Shown: positions 36,290-49,940 of the stretch, one piece after another
Numbering within the stretch: the stretch's first letter is position 1
How the letters are laid out: each line of letters begins with the position of its first letter
DNA from: Aporrectodea caliginosa
Taxonomy: Eukaryota; Annelida; Clitellata; Crassiclitellata; Lumbricidae
Direction of reading: 5' to 3'
DNA length: 64,000 bases
Assembly: GCA_020284085.1 (NCBI GenBank)
Contig: JACEVL010000062.1
Span: 1,959,610-2,023,609 of the forward strand
Made by a program: the position numbers and the translations under genes
Notes under the pieces: model-generated
What the model saw: only the letters and a program-made list of their open reading frames with translations
Told to the model about the DNA's origin: nothing
Database searches by the model: none

Positions 36290-37187
36290 ATCGGGCGCTT
36301 ACTAATGCGAAGCGAAATAAACTTCAAAACCCAATAGAATAAATTCATACAGCAGTTGATTAACAGGGCCTACTCGGATGACTTATATATCGACCGTTCA
36401 CCATGTTGTGGGCAATTTACTGCGCATCTATCTTCCGTCCTCAGCTGTTCGTGAATGCTACATTTTCTGGTTAACGATGACAAACATCAAACAAACTTTA
36501 TTAACAAAGACAATCATGTCAGCCCTAACCGCATCGTTAGGCCTGCGATCAGCACTTCTTATCTGTGAAATTATCGTTGCAATTACTTCTTGATTGCAGT
36601 AACGAAAAAGCAAAAGCGTGAGAGTACGCAAAACTTGGATTGAGCGAAAATAACACGATCATGCGACGTAGGCCTATGCAAACAGTGCAACAATAAAAAC
36701 AGTTCGATACAGTTAAAGTACCTAACTAGACACAAGCGAAATAATCCTAACTAATTTAACGAAACATGTTCCAAAAACACAAGACAGGGTCCGTGTAAAA
36801 TCCTACAGGAATACCCAGTTGTACTGTACTAGGCCATAGCCCTTACTCTCAATGCAACACTAATATGCATGAATTCATTTCGTCAGTATCATCATAGATT
36901 GAATAACTCAACACTTCCATTCTCTTACTTGTTCACCAATTGTTGTTGGTAAACGTCAATTATGTTTCTCTGCATAGACTCGAAGATCGCGCAAATGTTT
37001 TTTTATAAAGCTGACGCAGGATGGTTTGTCTTCATTTAGGATTCATCAAGGGTTCATTCTGAGGAAGTGCATGAAATGTTACCTCGCATGTATACCTAAG
37101 ATAATCGCGTGAGAATGTCGTAGTCGTAGTAGTAGTGGTAGTGGTAGTGGTAGTGGTAGTGGTAGTGGTAGTGGTAGTGGTAGTGGT

Positions 37188-37262
<75 letters not shown>

Positions 37263-37271
37263 ATAATAACA

Positions 37272-37350
<79 letters not shown>

Positions 37351-38716
37351 TCAGCAAAATTATTATCATCACCTGGCCATTGACAAAGGCTTTGATGTCG
37401 TTTCGTCCAGGTAACTAAAGATCCTTGGAAATCGGCATTCCGCTATTCAACGACAAAGCCATTGCTTTTCAAAGCACCTTTGACAAGGAACGCGGACTAC
37501 CCTTACATCTTTTAAGAATTTTGTGAGAGAAGAAACTAGTTAAACCAGGTGGGAAGTTCGTAGGACAAAACAGGAGGTGCTGCTCTAGGTGCCAAATAGA
37601 GAACACCTGTGAATACAATAAGGATGACACAAATGAACTGGATTGGTCACACAATTCGAGGAAATTCACCATTGAGAAGAGTGCATAAAGGACGAATTGA
37701 AAAAGAATGCCACTGGAAGGCCATGGATAATAGATAACGAAATCAGACGATTGTAACCATAAAGTTAATGTTAACGGGCGCTTACGAATGCGATGCGAAA
37801 CAAAATTTTAAACCCATTAGAATAAATTCATACAAGAGTTGATTAATTGGGCCTACACGGATGACTTAATATTTCGACCTTTCACTGTGTTGTGGGAAAT
37901 AAACTGCGGAGCTATCTTCCGCTCTCAACTGTTCAGGGATGCTACATTTCTAAGCGTCGTTACGGGTTAACGATAACAAACAAACATCAAACAAACTTTA
38001 TTAACAAAGACATTTAAGCCTTAACTGCATCGTTAGGCCTACCATCAGCACTGATTATTTGTGAAATTATCGTTGCAATTACTTCGTGATTGCAGAAACG
38101 AAACAGTAAAAGGTTGAGAATACAACTCTGTAAAACATGGATTGAGTGAAAACAAGACGATCAAGAGAAGTATGCCATCAGTGCAATAATAAAAACAGTT
38201 CGATGCAGTTAAAGTACCTAACTAGACACAAGCGAAATAATCCTAACTAATTTAACAAAAACTGTTCCAAAAAACTCAAGACAAAGAATATGTCCAGTCC
38301 GACAGGATCACTCAGTTGTATTGTATTAAAGCTCCTAATTTCAATACAAAACTAATATGCACGAATTAACTCATGCGTATCATCATATATTGAGTAGCCC
38401 ACACTTCCATTTTCTTCTTTGTTCACCAATCATTGTTGGCGAATGTCAATAATGTCAAATAATTCAGATAATTTCTGGTGGAGTTTTGTTTCTCTGTAGA
38501 CTCGAAGATCGCGAAAATGTTGCTTATAGAGCTGAACAGGATGGTTTTCTTCATTCAGGGTTCATTCTTGTATTTCAGATGAAGTACATAAATGTTTCCT
38601 GATATACCTGAAATTATCGCGTGGGGGTGTTCTCTGGTTTAACTGGAATTTGTGTGGCTTTTCTCAAGTAAAGATTACAACATAATTTTGCGGACTGTAC
38701 ACTTTGGAACATGTAT
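36290..38716. repeat. Unit 4, middle part: duplicated zinc-finger 3' flank and microsatellites
   Basis: The GCATCGTTAGG block occurs twice (about 36480-36960 and 37985-38480). Between them lies (GTGGTA)n, (GTA)n and (ATA)n at about 37118-37350, the TTGACAAAGGCTTTGATGTC block near 37380, and the LINE C-terminus-like block near 37600. AATAAA (minus) is at 37997-38002. No independent gene. Confidence 0.65.
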
Positions 38717-40305
38717 TTACAAACTTGAACCAGACACGGAGTGGTGGGTTTTTCCATGTCTTCTCAGATTTGAAGCACTTGAGAACGTCTTAATACATAT
38801 CTGACAAAGATATGGTTTCTCTCCAGTATGTTTTCTCGTGTGTCTCTTTAGATGACTTTTATAATTAGTTTTAAATTCACATAACTGGCAGTGGTATGGT
38901 TTCTCTCCAATGTGAATTCTTGCATGACGTCTAAGATTATAAGATCGGATAAATCGTTTCTGACATGTACCGCATTGGAATGGTTTTTCTCCAGTATGGA
39001 TTCGAACATGACGTCGTAGTTGTGACGATCGCAAATAATATCGTGTGCATATCTGACATTGGTATGGTTTCTCTCCAGTATGGATTTTAACATGATCTTG
39101 TAGGCTTGAATAAGTGAAGAATGTTTTTTACAAAGAATACAGAGAAATGGTTTCTTTTCAGAGTGGGATTTTTCATGACTTTTCAGGCCTGAAATGCTTG
39201 AGAATGTTTTCTGACATACCCGGCAAAGATATGGTTTCTCTCCAGTGTGTGTTCTCATATGATTTGTTAGATTACTTTCATACTTAGTTTTATACTCACA
39301 TAACTGGCATTTGAGTGGTTTCAGTGCGGAATGATATCTTGCATGAAGTGCTATATGTGAAGATCTGGTAAAACGTTTCTGACATATTTGGCATTGGTGA
39401 GGCCTCTCTCCAGTATGGATTCTTGCGTGAGTTGTTAGATGTGAAGATTGTGGAAAATGTTTTTGACATATTTGGCATTGGTAAGGCATCTCGCCAGTAT
39501 GGATTCTTGCATGAATTGTAAGATGATGAGATTGGGGAAAACGTTTTAGACATAATTGGCATTGGTAAGGCCTCTCTCCAGTATGAATTCTTGCATGCAT
39601 TTTTAGATGTGAAGATTTGGAAAAACGTTTTTTACATATTTGGCATTGGTAAGGCCTCTCTCCGGTGTGAATTCTTGCGTGAATTGTCCGATTTGAAGAT
39701 TGGGAAAAGCGTTTATGACATATTTGGCATTGGTAAGGCCTCTCTTCAGTATGGACTCTTGCGTGAATTGTTAGATGTGCAGATTGTAAAAAACGTTTTT
39801 GACATATTTGGCATTGGTAAGGCCTCTCTCCAGTATGGATTCTTGCGTAAATTGTTAGACTTCCAGCTTGGGAAAAACGTTTTTGACATATTTGACATTG
39901 GTAAGGCCTCTCTCCGGTATGGATTATGATATGGTTCTGTAGTATATTAGAACCAGAAAATAATTGTTTACATACTTCGCACTGAAATGGTTTCTCTCCA
40001 GTATGGGTTCTAGTGTGTGTTTTAAGACTCGAAGAGGATACGAATGTTTTCTCACAGACCATGGAAAGGTTTGCTTTTTGTCCAGTATGGATTCTCATGT
40101 GTTTCTGTAGGTAAGCGTTCGAAAATTTTTTTTGGCAGAACTCACATTCGCGTGTCTTTGCTTTCGAAAGGCTTTTCTTGTTTTCGTTCGTATGACTCTC
40201 CAGCAAAACTGATTTCTCACATAGCTTGGAACTTTCTGACTTTTCCTGTGTTGCATTTCCGATTGAATGTCCTATTGAATGCTTGGAGGAAATGTTTTTC
40301 GACAT
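38717..40305 (-). pseudogene. C2H2 zinc-finger gene copy 4, longest array, one frameshift
   Basis: An open frame from MSKNISSKHS (40305) runs to about 39130, where a base missing from the T/A run (TTTTTTACAAAG against TTTTTTGACAAAG in the sisters) shifts the frame inside finger 13. The true frame resumes and ends at 38717. About 17 fingers are encoded in all, four more than copy 2, through extra QCQICQKRF-type fingers. Several are damaged: finger 1 is one residue short, finger 2 has lost its first Cys (LSMVCEKTF), finger 4 has Tyr for the first His (LTIYARIH), and finger 6 has Arg for the core Leu. As it stands the product would be ~12 fingers plus an unrelated tail. Confidence 0.88.
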
Positions 40306-40955
40306 GACTAATGACTCCGAATTTCATGAGTTTGTTCCCTTTAATCGGATTTTTAACAAAGTCAGAGTTTCTGTGGCCTGAGATATTCTCCAAACTCGCC
40401 AGTTGTTTGCTTTCTCAGTAAGATGATCACTATGTATTCAGTAGAAATCTAAAACAGCACATTCACTTTTCTTTGCATTTATTTATTAATATTGTTAACC
40501 TAATAAAATAAAAAGCATGGTTGTCGTATAATAAAAGACGCAGGGCCTAAAATGGAGAAAGATTAAGAATTCCGCCAGGTTGGTAGCATATGGCACAATG
40601 TCGATTTGCAAAGGGAATTGCAACAAACACATTGAACATGAATTTACAAACCGTATTCCATAATCTAAAATATGCATTAAAACGAATGCGCATGTACTTT
40701 AACATGTGAAAATCAGTTTTTTGTATTTTCGTTTATTTCAAAACTTGCTGTCAAGACGCAACAATTAACATCAATGCATGATTATGGAGTTAGGCCTATA
40801 GTGTTAGAGACTATAGTAGCCTACTATTATAGCTTTGGGCCTAGATAATGCACTGTTCAGCACTATAATAGGTATAGTTCTAATGGGGCAAATTTGGATC
40901 GGATTATAGTATTGAGAGTGAAGCTAAACGAGGATTCTGACAGCTGCTTAGCTGA
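40306..40955 (-). repeat. Zinc-finger 5' flank block, copy 4
   Basis: Includes CAGTAGAAATCTAAAACA near 40439 and TTCACTTTTCTTTGCATTTA, as upstream of copies 1 and 2. No extra exon was recognised. Confidence 0.55.
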
Positions 40956-41128
40956 ATCCACAATAGAACCATGCAGAATTTTACTACTTTTTCTTCGCTT
41001 CACAACCAATCAAAACCCAACAGAGAATGGACCACTACAAAATAACAACTCGCATCTGCAACCCGTAGAAATGTCTCAGTGGAAAGGAGAGCGACTTTCC
41101 TTGAATTTACTGCCCATGCTAATATTAA

Positions 41129-42015
41129 CCCTTTCCTATCCACTGTCCCGCTCTGCGGGACATTGGGAAAACGTCGTTGCAATCCTATGTCCTGTGAGAC
41201 GGGACATCCACCCTAGGTCGGCCTTTTTCTATCCAATGTACCCTGCATCGGGAGTTACATTGGATTGTATGTATTCATGTATACATGTGTATATATGTAT
41301 ATATATATGTTTGTATATGTGTATATATATGTTTGTATATATGTATATATGTTTGTATATAATATTATATGCATTTATATCTATATATATGTACATATGT
41401 ATATATGAATATAAGTATATATATATGTATATATGTGTATGCGCGCATATGTATGTATACATATATATATATATATGTATATATGTATATATATACGTAT
41501 ATACATATATGTATGTATCTATATGTATATATGTATGTATACTATATACTATATATTATGTATAATGATGTATGTGTATATGTACATGATTATGTATATA
41601 TATATATAATATGTATATACGTATATATATATACTTATATATATGTGCATATATATATGTACATATATGTATATGTATATGTGTATATATGTCTGTATAG
41701 GTATGTGTAAGCATATATGTATATATATAAATATATATGTATGTATGTATTTATACATATATACATACATACATATATATATAGATACATATACATGACA
41801 TAGGACATAGGAAGTACTGCAACAGTTATACATCATATGTAATGTTATTTCGGCAAAATATTAGGATTTCTGTGGTAAGGCATAAAAATGTTGGATGACA
41901 CAGGGTGACACAGGGTTTGCTCAGATCTTGCAAATAGAAATCCTCACTATACTTGAAGTAGGCTACACCAGGACCCTAAATGAAAGGAATAAAAATGTTA
42001 ATGGATAGGAAAGGG
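41129..42015. mobile_element. TTAA-flanked piggyBac-like element carrying a copy of adjacent LINE sequence
   Basis: The ends are CCCTTTCCTATCCA and its exact inverse TGGATAGGAAAGGG, flanked by TTAA (41125-41128 and 42016-42019). Near the left end are hairpin-like GTCCCGCTCTGCGGGAC motifs. The centre (about 41265-41800) is a long TA/TATG microsatellite. About 41895-41996 is an almost exact copy of the host LINE at about 42150-42252. Confidence 0.85.
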
Positions 42016-42498
42016 TTAATCCCCGGTCTCTGAATCTTGCGCGACTCGTGATGTAAACAAAGCCTATGATTTATTCCTATCAATACAAAGCAGCCTATGA
42101 CGAATCCTTCCCACTTACAACTGTAAATTACGGGGACAATTCATCCCCAAGGAGACCCCGGATGACACAGGGTTTGCTCAGATCTTGCAAATAGAAATCC
42201 TCACTATACTTGAAGTAGGCTACACCAGGACCCTAAATGAAAGGAATAAAAATAACTTCAATACATACAGGAATAAATTTTAAAGCAGTCCGTATAGGCT
42301 GCAATCTGAAAGGAATTTTTTTGCAGCTGAATTTAGTAAATACAGTAATAATTTAAAGAAAACCTGGCGCTGCTTTATGATCAGGTCTCAAATAGTTGTA
42401 ATGGTTCCCTTCGAACTTACGTAAAATTTACTTTGGAGTACCAGGGTTCTATCCTAGGCGCCTATTGTTCCTAACTTATATTAACAACTTATCCAAAT

Positions 42499-42982
42499 GG
42501 GTGTCACGACAACTCGTCGAACGACATTTCGTCTACGACACTTCGTCGAGCGACAATTCGTCGAACGACATTTCGTCTACTAAGTTATTTGATATTGTCA
42601 CTTTAAAATGGAAGCTGGATTGATGAAAAAACTGTTTCCCGAAATGGAAGTGGGATTGATGAAAACATTCCTGTGTTGAAATAGAAGCTGAATTGATCGA
42701 AATAATTTTTCACGTAAAAATAAGCTGGAAATCAACCTGGATGCATGGATGAAAATAGGTTTCCATTCAACAGAAGCTGGATTGATGAAAATAATCTCGC
42801 CAGTAATTAGAAGCTGGATTCCTGAAAATATATAGCACGTTTTAGCGAAACTATAAGAAAGCGGCCTCTGTTGATTAGCCGTAATGGATACAGATACACT
42901 AGTAGACGAAATGTCGTTAGACGAATTGTCGTAGACGAAGTGTCGTTTTACGAAATGTCGTTCGACGAGTTGTCGCGGAACC
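42499..42982. mobile_element. hAT-like MITE, family B (CGACAACTCGTCG ends)
   Basis: The ends are GGGTGTCACGACAACTCGTC and the inverse of GGTTCCGCGACAACTCGTCG, flanked by the exact 8-bp repeat ATCCAAAT (42491-42498 and 42983-42990). The arms repeat the motif CGACATTTCGTC several times. The core is the same AGAAGCTGGATTGATGAAA repeat found in family A MITEs. A second copy is at 46353-46792. Confidence 0.9.
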
Positions 42983-43230
42983 ATCCAAATGCTTCCTATC
43001 TCATGTTCTTTATACTATTCGCTGACATCTGTTCCTGTACTTCCTTAGGCACCTTGTACCATGATGTAGATGTAGAGTTAAAAGTTATAGCCGAGTGGTT
43101 CCAGGCCAATAAATTAACTCCCAACCTTGGAAAAACAAACGATATAGGGCCTACTTTTGAAATTCCACAGGAAGGACTGTCCTGGGAAGCACTCAAGGAT
43201 ATGCGTTGAGGGCAACCCAATCACCCAAGT

Positions 43231-43899
43231 GCGTTGAAATTTTACCAGTAGGCCTATGTAGCCTACATATAATATTGACGAACTAAACGACCGACGATTT
43301 CAAAAAGCCCCAATAATAATCGCGGTCCGCTAGCAATGAGACTTTACAGTTATAATTATTATAAGAGAATATTCTACTGAAAGGGAAAAGAAATTGAAAA
43401 TTGCGAAACTGATTGATAATCGACGATTAACATGAATTAATTTTCAAAAGTACATTATTTTAGAACCGTACTTAGTAGACTTGGTCGTGACTCGTTGATA
43501 ACAGTGACGTCATCATTCTTTGTGCTCATTGCGTAAACAAGGAGTTTATATCGTATTATTAGAGGTGTCAAATTCACATTTGATGCAAACTTCCTTTTGA
43601 AATCAAAGTTTAGATCTACATTGCAGTAAACTAACGATTGTATAATTATTCAAATAATTTTTCGAGTTTTTAAAACACAACATGACTTCGACAGATTTTC
43701 GGACATTTGTTGCAATAAGCTTATAAAAAGACGGGATATTCCGACGAAAACGCAGAAAGGGAACCAATTATTTAGCACGGTGATATCTTGACGATAAACA
43801 TTGGCAGGATAGCCAGTTGCCTGAAAATTCCAGGTGTCAGAATCGGCGCCACAATGAACTGAGAGAGATATAGGCGTGTCAATTGTGGTATTAGTTTTG
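43231..43899. repeat. CRE-like block of unit 5
   Basis: Contains GTGACGTCATCATTCTTTG near 43504, CTCATTGCGTAAACAAGG, and ATGACTTCGACAGATTTTCG at 43681; it leads into the GGT microsatellite. Confidence 0.65.
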
Positions 43900-43992
43900 G
43901 TGGCAGTAGTGGTGGTGGTGGTGATGGTGGTGGTGGTGGTGGTGGTGGTGGTGGTGGTGGTGGTGGTGGTGGTGGTGGTGGTGGTGGTGGTG

Positions 43993-44085
<93 letters not shown>
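43900..44085. repeat. (GGT)n then (AGT)n microsatellite
   Basis: About 33 GGT triplets followed by about 27 AGT triplets, at the same unit position as the arrays at 450, 25861 and 34030. Confidence 0.9.
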
Positions 44086-46107
<2,022 letters not shown>

Positions 46108-46352
46108 CAGTGGCGTAACGAAGGGTTTCAGCGACCCGGTGTAAAGACTTCAAGCTACCCCCCATTTCAAGTTACCCCCGGTAATCTGAACTCGATTTCA
46201 TATTACCCCGGGGGTAATATGAAATCGATTTCAGATTACCCCCGCCCTGTTCACATTACCCCCTCTGTGATTTATCACAAATGATAAATTCTTATGTTTA
46301 CAACTAGGCCTAATGATAGGGGAATGGCTTTTAATTTGGACTCCCGTGTAAT

Positions 46353-46792
46353 GGTGTCACGACAATTCGTCTACCGACACTTCGTCTACGACACTTCGTA
46401 TACAGACGTCTACAAGTGTAGACCTATCTGTATCTATTAGGGCTAATCAACAGAGGGCGCTTTCTTACAGTTTCGCTAAAACGTGCTATATATTCTCAGG
46501 AATCCAGCTGCTAATTACTGAAAAGATTATTTTCATCAGTCCAGCTTCTATTGAATGGAAACTTAGTTTCATCCATGCATCGAGCTTGGTATCCAGCTTC
46601 TTTTACAGGGAAAATTATTTCGATCAATCCAGCTTCTATTTCAACACAGGAATGTTTTCATCAATCCCACTTCCATTTCGGGACACGGTTTTTTCATCAA
46701 TCCAGCTTCCACTTTAAAGTGACAATATCAAATAACTTTGTAGACGAAATGTCGGAAGACGAAGTGTCTGTAGACGAGTTGTCGCGGAACCC
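46353..46792. mobile_element. hAT-like MITE, family B, nested
   Basis: The ends are GGTGTCACGACAATTCGTC and the inverse of GGGTTCCGCGACAACTCGTC, flanked by the exact 8-bp repeat CGTGTAAT (46345-46352 and 46793-46800). The core holds about six ATCAATCCAGCTTCTATTT-like repeats. Confidence 0.88.
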
Positions 46793-47247
46793 CGTGTAAT
46801 ACGTACCATGACTGGTATCTACGTAGACTTTAGGTCATTATAGCTGCACCATTTAGTTATGTACTTAGATAGCCCTAACCTTTATTTGAGTTCTTTTTCG
46901 TTCTCTGCAATCGTCCAGGGCACAAATGTTGATATAAGAAGGTGCATTTTGAAAACTGTCCCAAAAAATACCTCTGGGCCGTCGACGTAGCATGTAAAGT
47001 TTGTTGAGTATTAGATTTAGTGCATATTTTAATTGAAAAAACTCCTATCGCTAAATAGTAGCCTACGTAGTCTGTCGATATTAAGTGTTTGGCCAAACAA
47101 CCAGGTCATGTGTAATACGGACTACTTTATGAATATGTCATACGGAGTTACGAACCTGGTCCATATCATACATCTGTAGGTCCATATTACAAGATAATTA
47201 TCATTGGTATTTGGCTAGGCCTATGCAATAGACTATTGGGCATCAAG

Positions 47248-47370
47248 TGTCTAAAATGGGCACACAAACGATGCGCTGGATTGGGTGATAACGATGATAG
47301 TGATTATACATGCGACATTTGTAAATACAATTTCAAACAAAAACTTAGTAGTCTACCTAAAGATTATTGA
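47248..47370 (+). pseudogene. PHD-finger-like C-terminal coding fragment inside a transposon
   Basis: The frame reads CLKWAHKRCAGL, then an acidic spacer DNDDSD, then YTCDICKYNFKQKLSS and LPKDY before TGA. The W.HkrC..l ... C..C spacing is that of the second half of a PHD-type zinc finger, as found in some transposon and LINE proteins as well as chromatin factors. The first half is not in the upstream frame. It is probably the 3' end of a former element or host exon. Confidence 0.55.
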
Positions 47371-48688
47371 AGTCTAAGGCCAAATGTGAACATTTGTATA
47401 GGCCTAAGTAACCCAGATGTTTCTTAGGCCCTACTACTTTTATGGGCATTTCATTTTCCAACTAGGCCTACTCTCATTTGATTGTTATTACAAGTAATTA
47501 AGTAGACTATTACAAGTACTCTTACAATTGTTAGGCCTATAAGTAATTAATCCATTGAAATGTAAACGTTTCAATATTTGAGTTCAAATTAGTTGATTGC
47601 AATTAATTGATAATTGCATTTCAATTTTTATTCGTGTATTTAATAGCAAGGCTATTGTGCTGTTTTCAGTGCCCGATTTTTTTAATTTATTTTTATATTT
47701 CAATAGCTACAGTCCTGCAGTTTCTTTTCTTTGTGGTTCAAGTATGTCATTTCTATGTTATAGGCTATAATAGTTAGCCGAACTAGGTCAATGTTTTAGG
47801 TTTCTTCCAGTACTTTTTAAACTCCTGAATAGTAGTCCGTTTTACACAACTATGTGTGTAATATGGACCACTTTTTAATTTGTTTAAATTCCTGCAAATT
47901 GACAAAGCAACTAAGACATCTTTGACCATGTCACAATAATTCTTAAACTCAATCCATATAAAGTGGTAATAAATTTTTTTACTTAGGCTTAGGCCTATAT
48001 ATAGGAAGTCGGAGAAAATCGGTTTTTCCCTTAGGGAGACCATAATGGAAGCCCTTCCCCTACTTTTATTGAATGAAACACGTGAAACATACACGGTTGA
48101 AAGCTAGTCTCAATGTCTTAAAAAATTAAAAATATGTCACAGAAATGTTAATTGTATTAACCACTCATATCAGACAACTACGATATGCATGTCAGATGCC
48201 CCATTTCACGAGAGCACAACATGTTGTAATATAATTCATGTGAATTATATTACAAGCATTCATGGCTACAGGGTATCTAAAGAAAATAGCAGAGACAGTT
48301 AATTTGTGTTTATGCATGAAATAATTATCTAAATAGGCCTAAACATAAATAAATGAATGTTTTGAGGGGGTAATCTGAAATCATAGAGGGTAGGATGAAA
48401 TCGCCTTCAAGCTACCCCCAGGGGTAACTTGAAATCGATTTCATCCTACCCCCGGTAATCTGAGCGCGATTTCAAGTTACCGGGTGGTAACGTGAATGGG
48501 GGGTAATCTGAAATCGCTACACCGGGGCAGGGGTTGATGACTGCGCCCCTTTTAAATTTTCTTGTTGACATTTTATTGTTCTTGTCATAGTACTGTGTAC
48601 CAGTGAAAGCTAATTTTGCGCCCTTCTGGTGCTGCACCCGGAGGCGGCTGCCCTTTTTGTCCCCCTTCGTTACGCCACTGAACACTAT

Positions 48689-48823
48689 TGTAGAACACTC
48701 TACTATTTAAAACTCTTTAACTTTCAACCTGCGGACAAAGAAACTGGAGTTGTTATTGGTTGTTCCAACGTTCCAATAAGTACAATAGTTCATTGTTCAT
48801 GGTGTTTTAACTATGTTATCGGA
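48689..48823. repeat. Unit 5 resumed after the insertion
   Basis: ACTGGAGTTGTTATTGGTTG and GGTGTTTTAACTATGTTATC match 5281, 18305 and 35230 onward. The unit is then cut off by the minisatellite. Confidence 0.65.
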
Positions 48824-49940
48824 ATTTAAGTGTATAATGTTTAAACATAAGTCCAATTTAAGTGTATAGGCCTAATGTTTAAACATATTTTGTTTTCATA
48901 AAAGTTTGTTAATTGTTAATTCCAATTTAAGTGTATAATGTTTAAACATATTTTGTTTTCATAAAAGTTTGTTAATTGTTAATTCCAATTTAAGTGTATA
49001 ATGTTTAAACATATTTTGTTTTCAAAAAAGTTTGTTAATTGTTAATTCCAATTTAAGTGTATAATGTTTAAACATATTTTGTTTTCATAAAAGTTTGTTA
49101 ATTGTTAATTCCAATTTAAGTGTATAATGTTTAAACATATTTTGTTTTCATAAAAGTTTGTTAATTGTTAATTCCAATTTAAGTGTATAATGTTTAAACA
49201 TATTTTGTTTTCATAAAAGTTTGTTAATTGTTAATTCCAATTTAAGTGTATAATGTTTAAACATATTTTGTTTTCATAAAAGTTTGTTAATTGTTAATTC
49301 CAATTTAAGTGTATAATGTTTAAACATATTTTGTTTTCATAAAAGTTTGTTAATTGTTAATTCCAATTTAAGTGTATAATGTTTAAACATATTTTGTTTT
49401 CATAAAAGTTTGTTAATTGTTAATTCCAATTTAAGTGTATAATGTTTAAACATATTTTGTTTTCATAAAAGTTTGTTAATTGTTAATTCCAATTTAAGTG
49501 TATAATGTTTAAACATATTTTGTTTTCATAAAAGTTTGTTAATTGTTAATTCCAATTTAAGTGTATAATGTTTAAACATATTTTGTTTTCATAAAAGTTT
49601 GTTAATTGTTAATTCCAATTTAAGTGTATAATGTTTAAACATATTTTGTTTTCATAAAAGTTTGTTAATTGTTAATTCCAATTTAAGTGTATAATGTTTA
49701 AACATATTTTGTTTTCATAAAAGTTTGTTAATTGTTAATTCCAATTTAAGTGTATAATGTTTAAACATATTTTGTTTTCATAAAAGTTTGTTAATTGTTA
49801 ATTCCAATTTAAGTGTATAATGTTTAAACATATTTTGTTTTCATAAAAGTTTGTTAATTGTTAATTCCAATTTAAGTGTATAATGTTTAAACATATTTTG
49901 TTTTCATAAAAGTTTGTTAATTGTTAATTCCAATTTAAGT
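48824..49940. repeat. 63-bp minisatellite, about 17 copies
   Basis: The unit is 63 bp: it contains AATTTAAGTGTATAATG, GTTTAAACATATTTTG and CATAAAAGTTTGTTAATTG. The copies are almost identical. The only differences seen are in the first partial copies, one TCAAAAAAG variant, and one TAGGCCTA insertion at 48867-48874. The array replaces the expected zinc-finger 3' flank of unit 5. Confidence 0.95.

Larger units (their letters stand above)
40956..43230 (+). mobile_element. LINE relic interrupted by a TTAA element and a MITE
   Basis: RT-type text resumes after each insertion: the TVNYGDNS-like piece near 42118, then FILFADI near 43010 and LKVIAEWFQANKLTPNLGKT at about 43080-43135, followed by EGLSWEALKDMR. 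It is inactive through stops and insertions at 41129-42015 and 42499-42982. Confidence 0.8.
46108..48680. mobile_element. hAT-type element (2.6 kb) with nested MITE and a PHD-like coding fragment
   Basis: The ends are CAGTGGCGTAACGAAGGG and its exact inverse CCCTTCGTTACGCCACTG. The flanks AACACCAT (46100-46107) and AACACTAT (48681-48688) are an 8-bp duplication with one change. The rejoined flank matches unit 4 near 35150. Inside each end lie repeated palindromic GGGGGTAATCTGAAATCG motifs (46140-46270 and 48360-48520). It contains a family B MITE (46353-46792) and a short coding remnant (47248-47370). No transposase was recognised. Confidence 0.88.

Noticed and set aside
41229..41836. Tyr/Ile-rich frames on both strands
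   Set aside because: The sequence is a TA/TATG microsatellite inside a TTAA element.
48824..49940. CRISPR-like array
   Set aside because: The repeats are contiguous with no unique spacers, and the genome is animal; it is a minisatellite.
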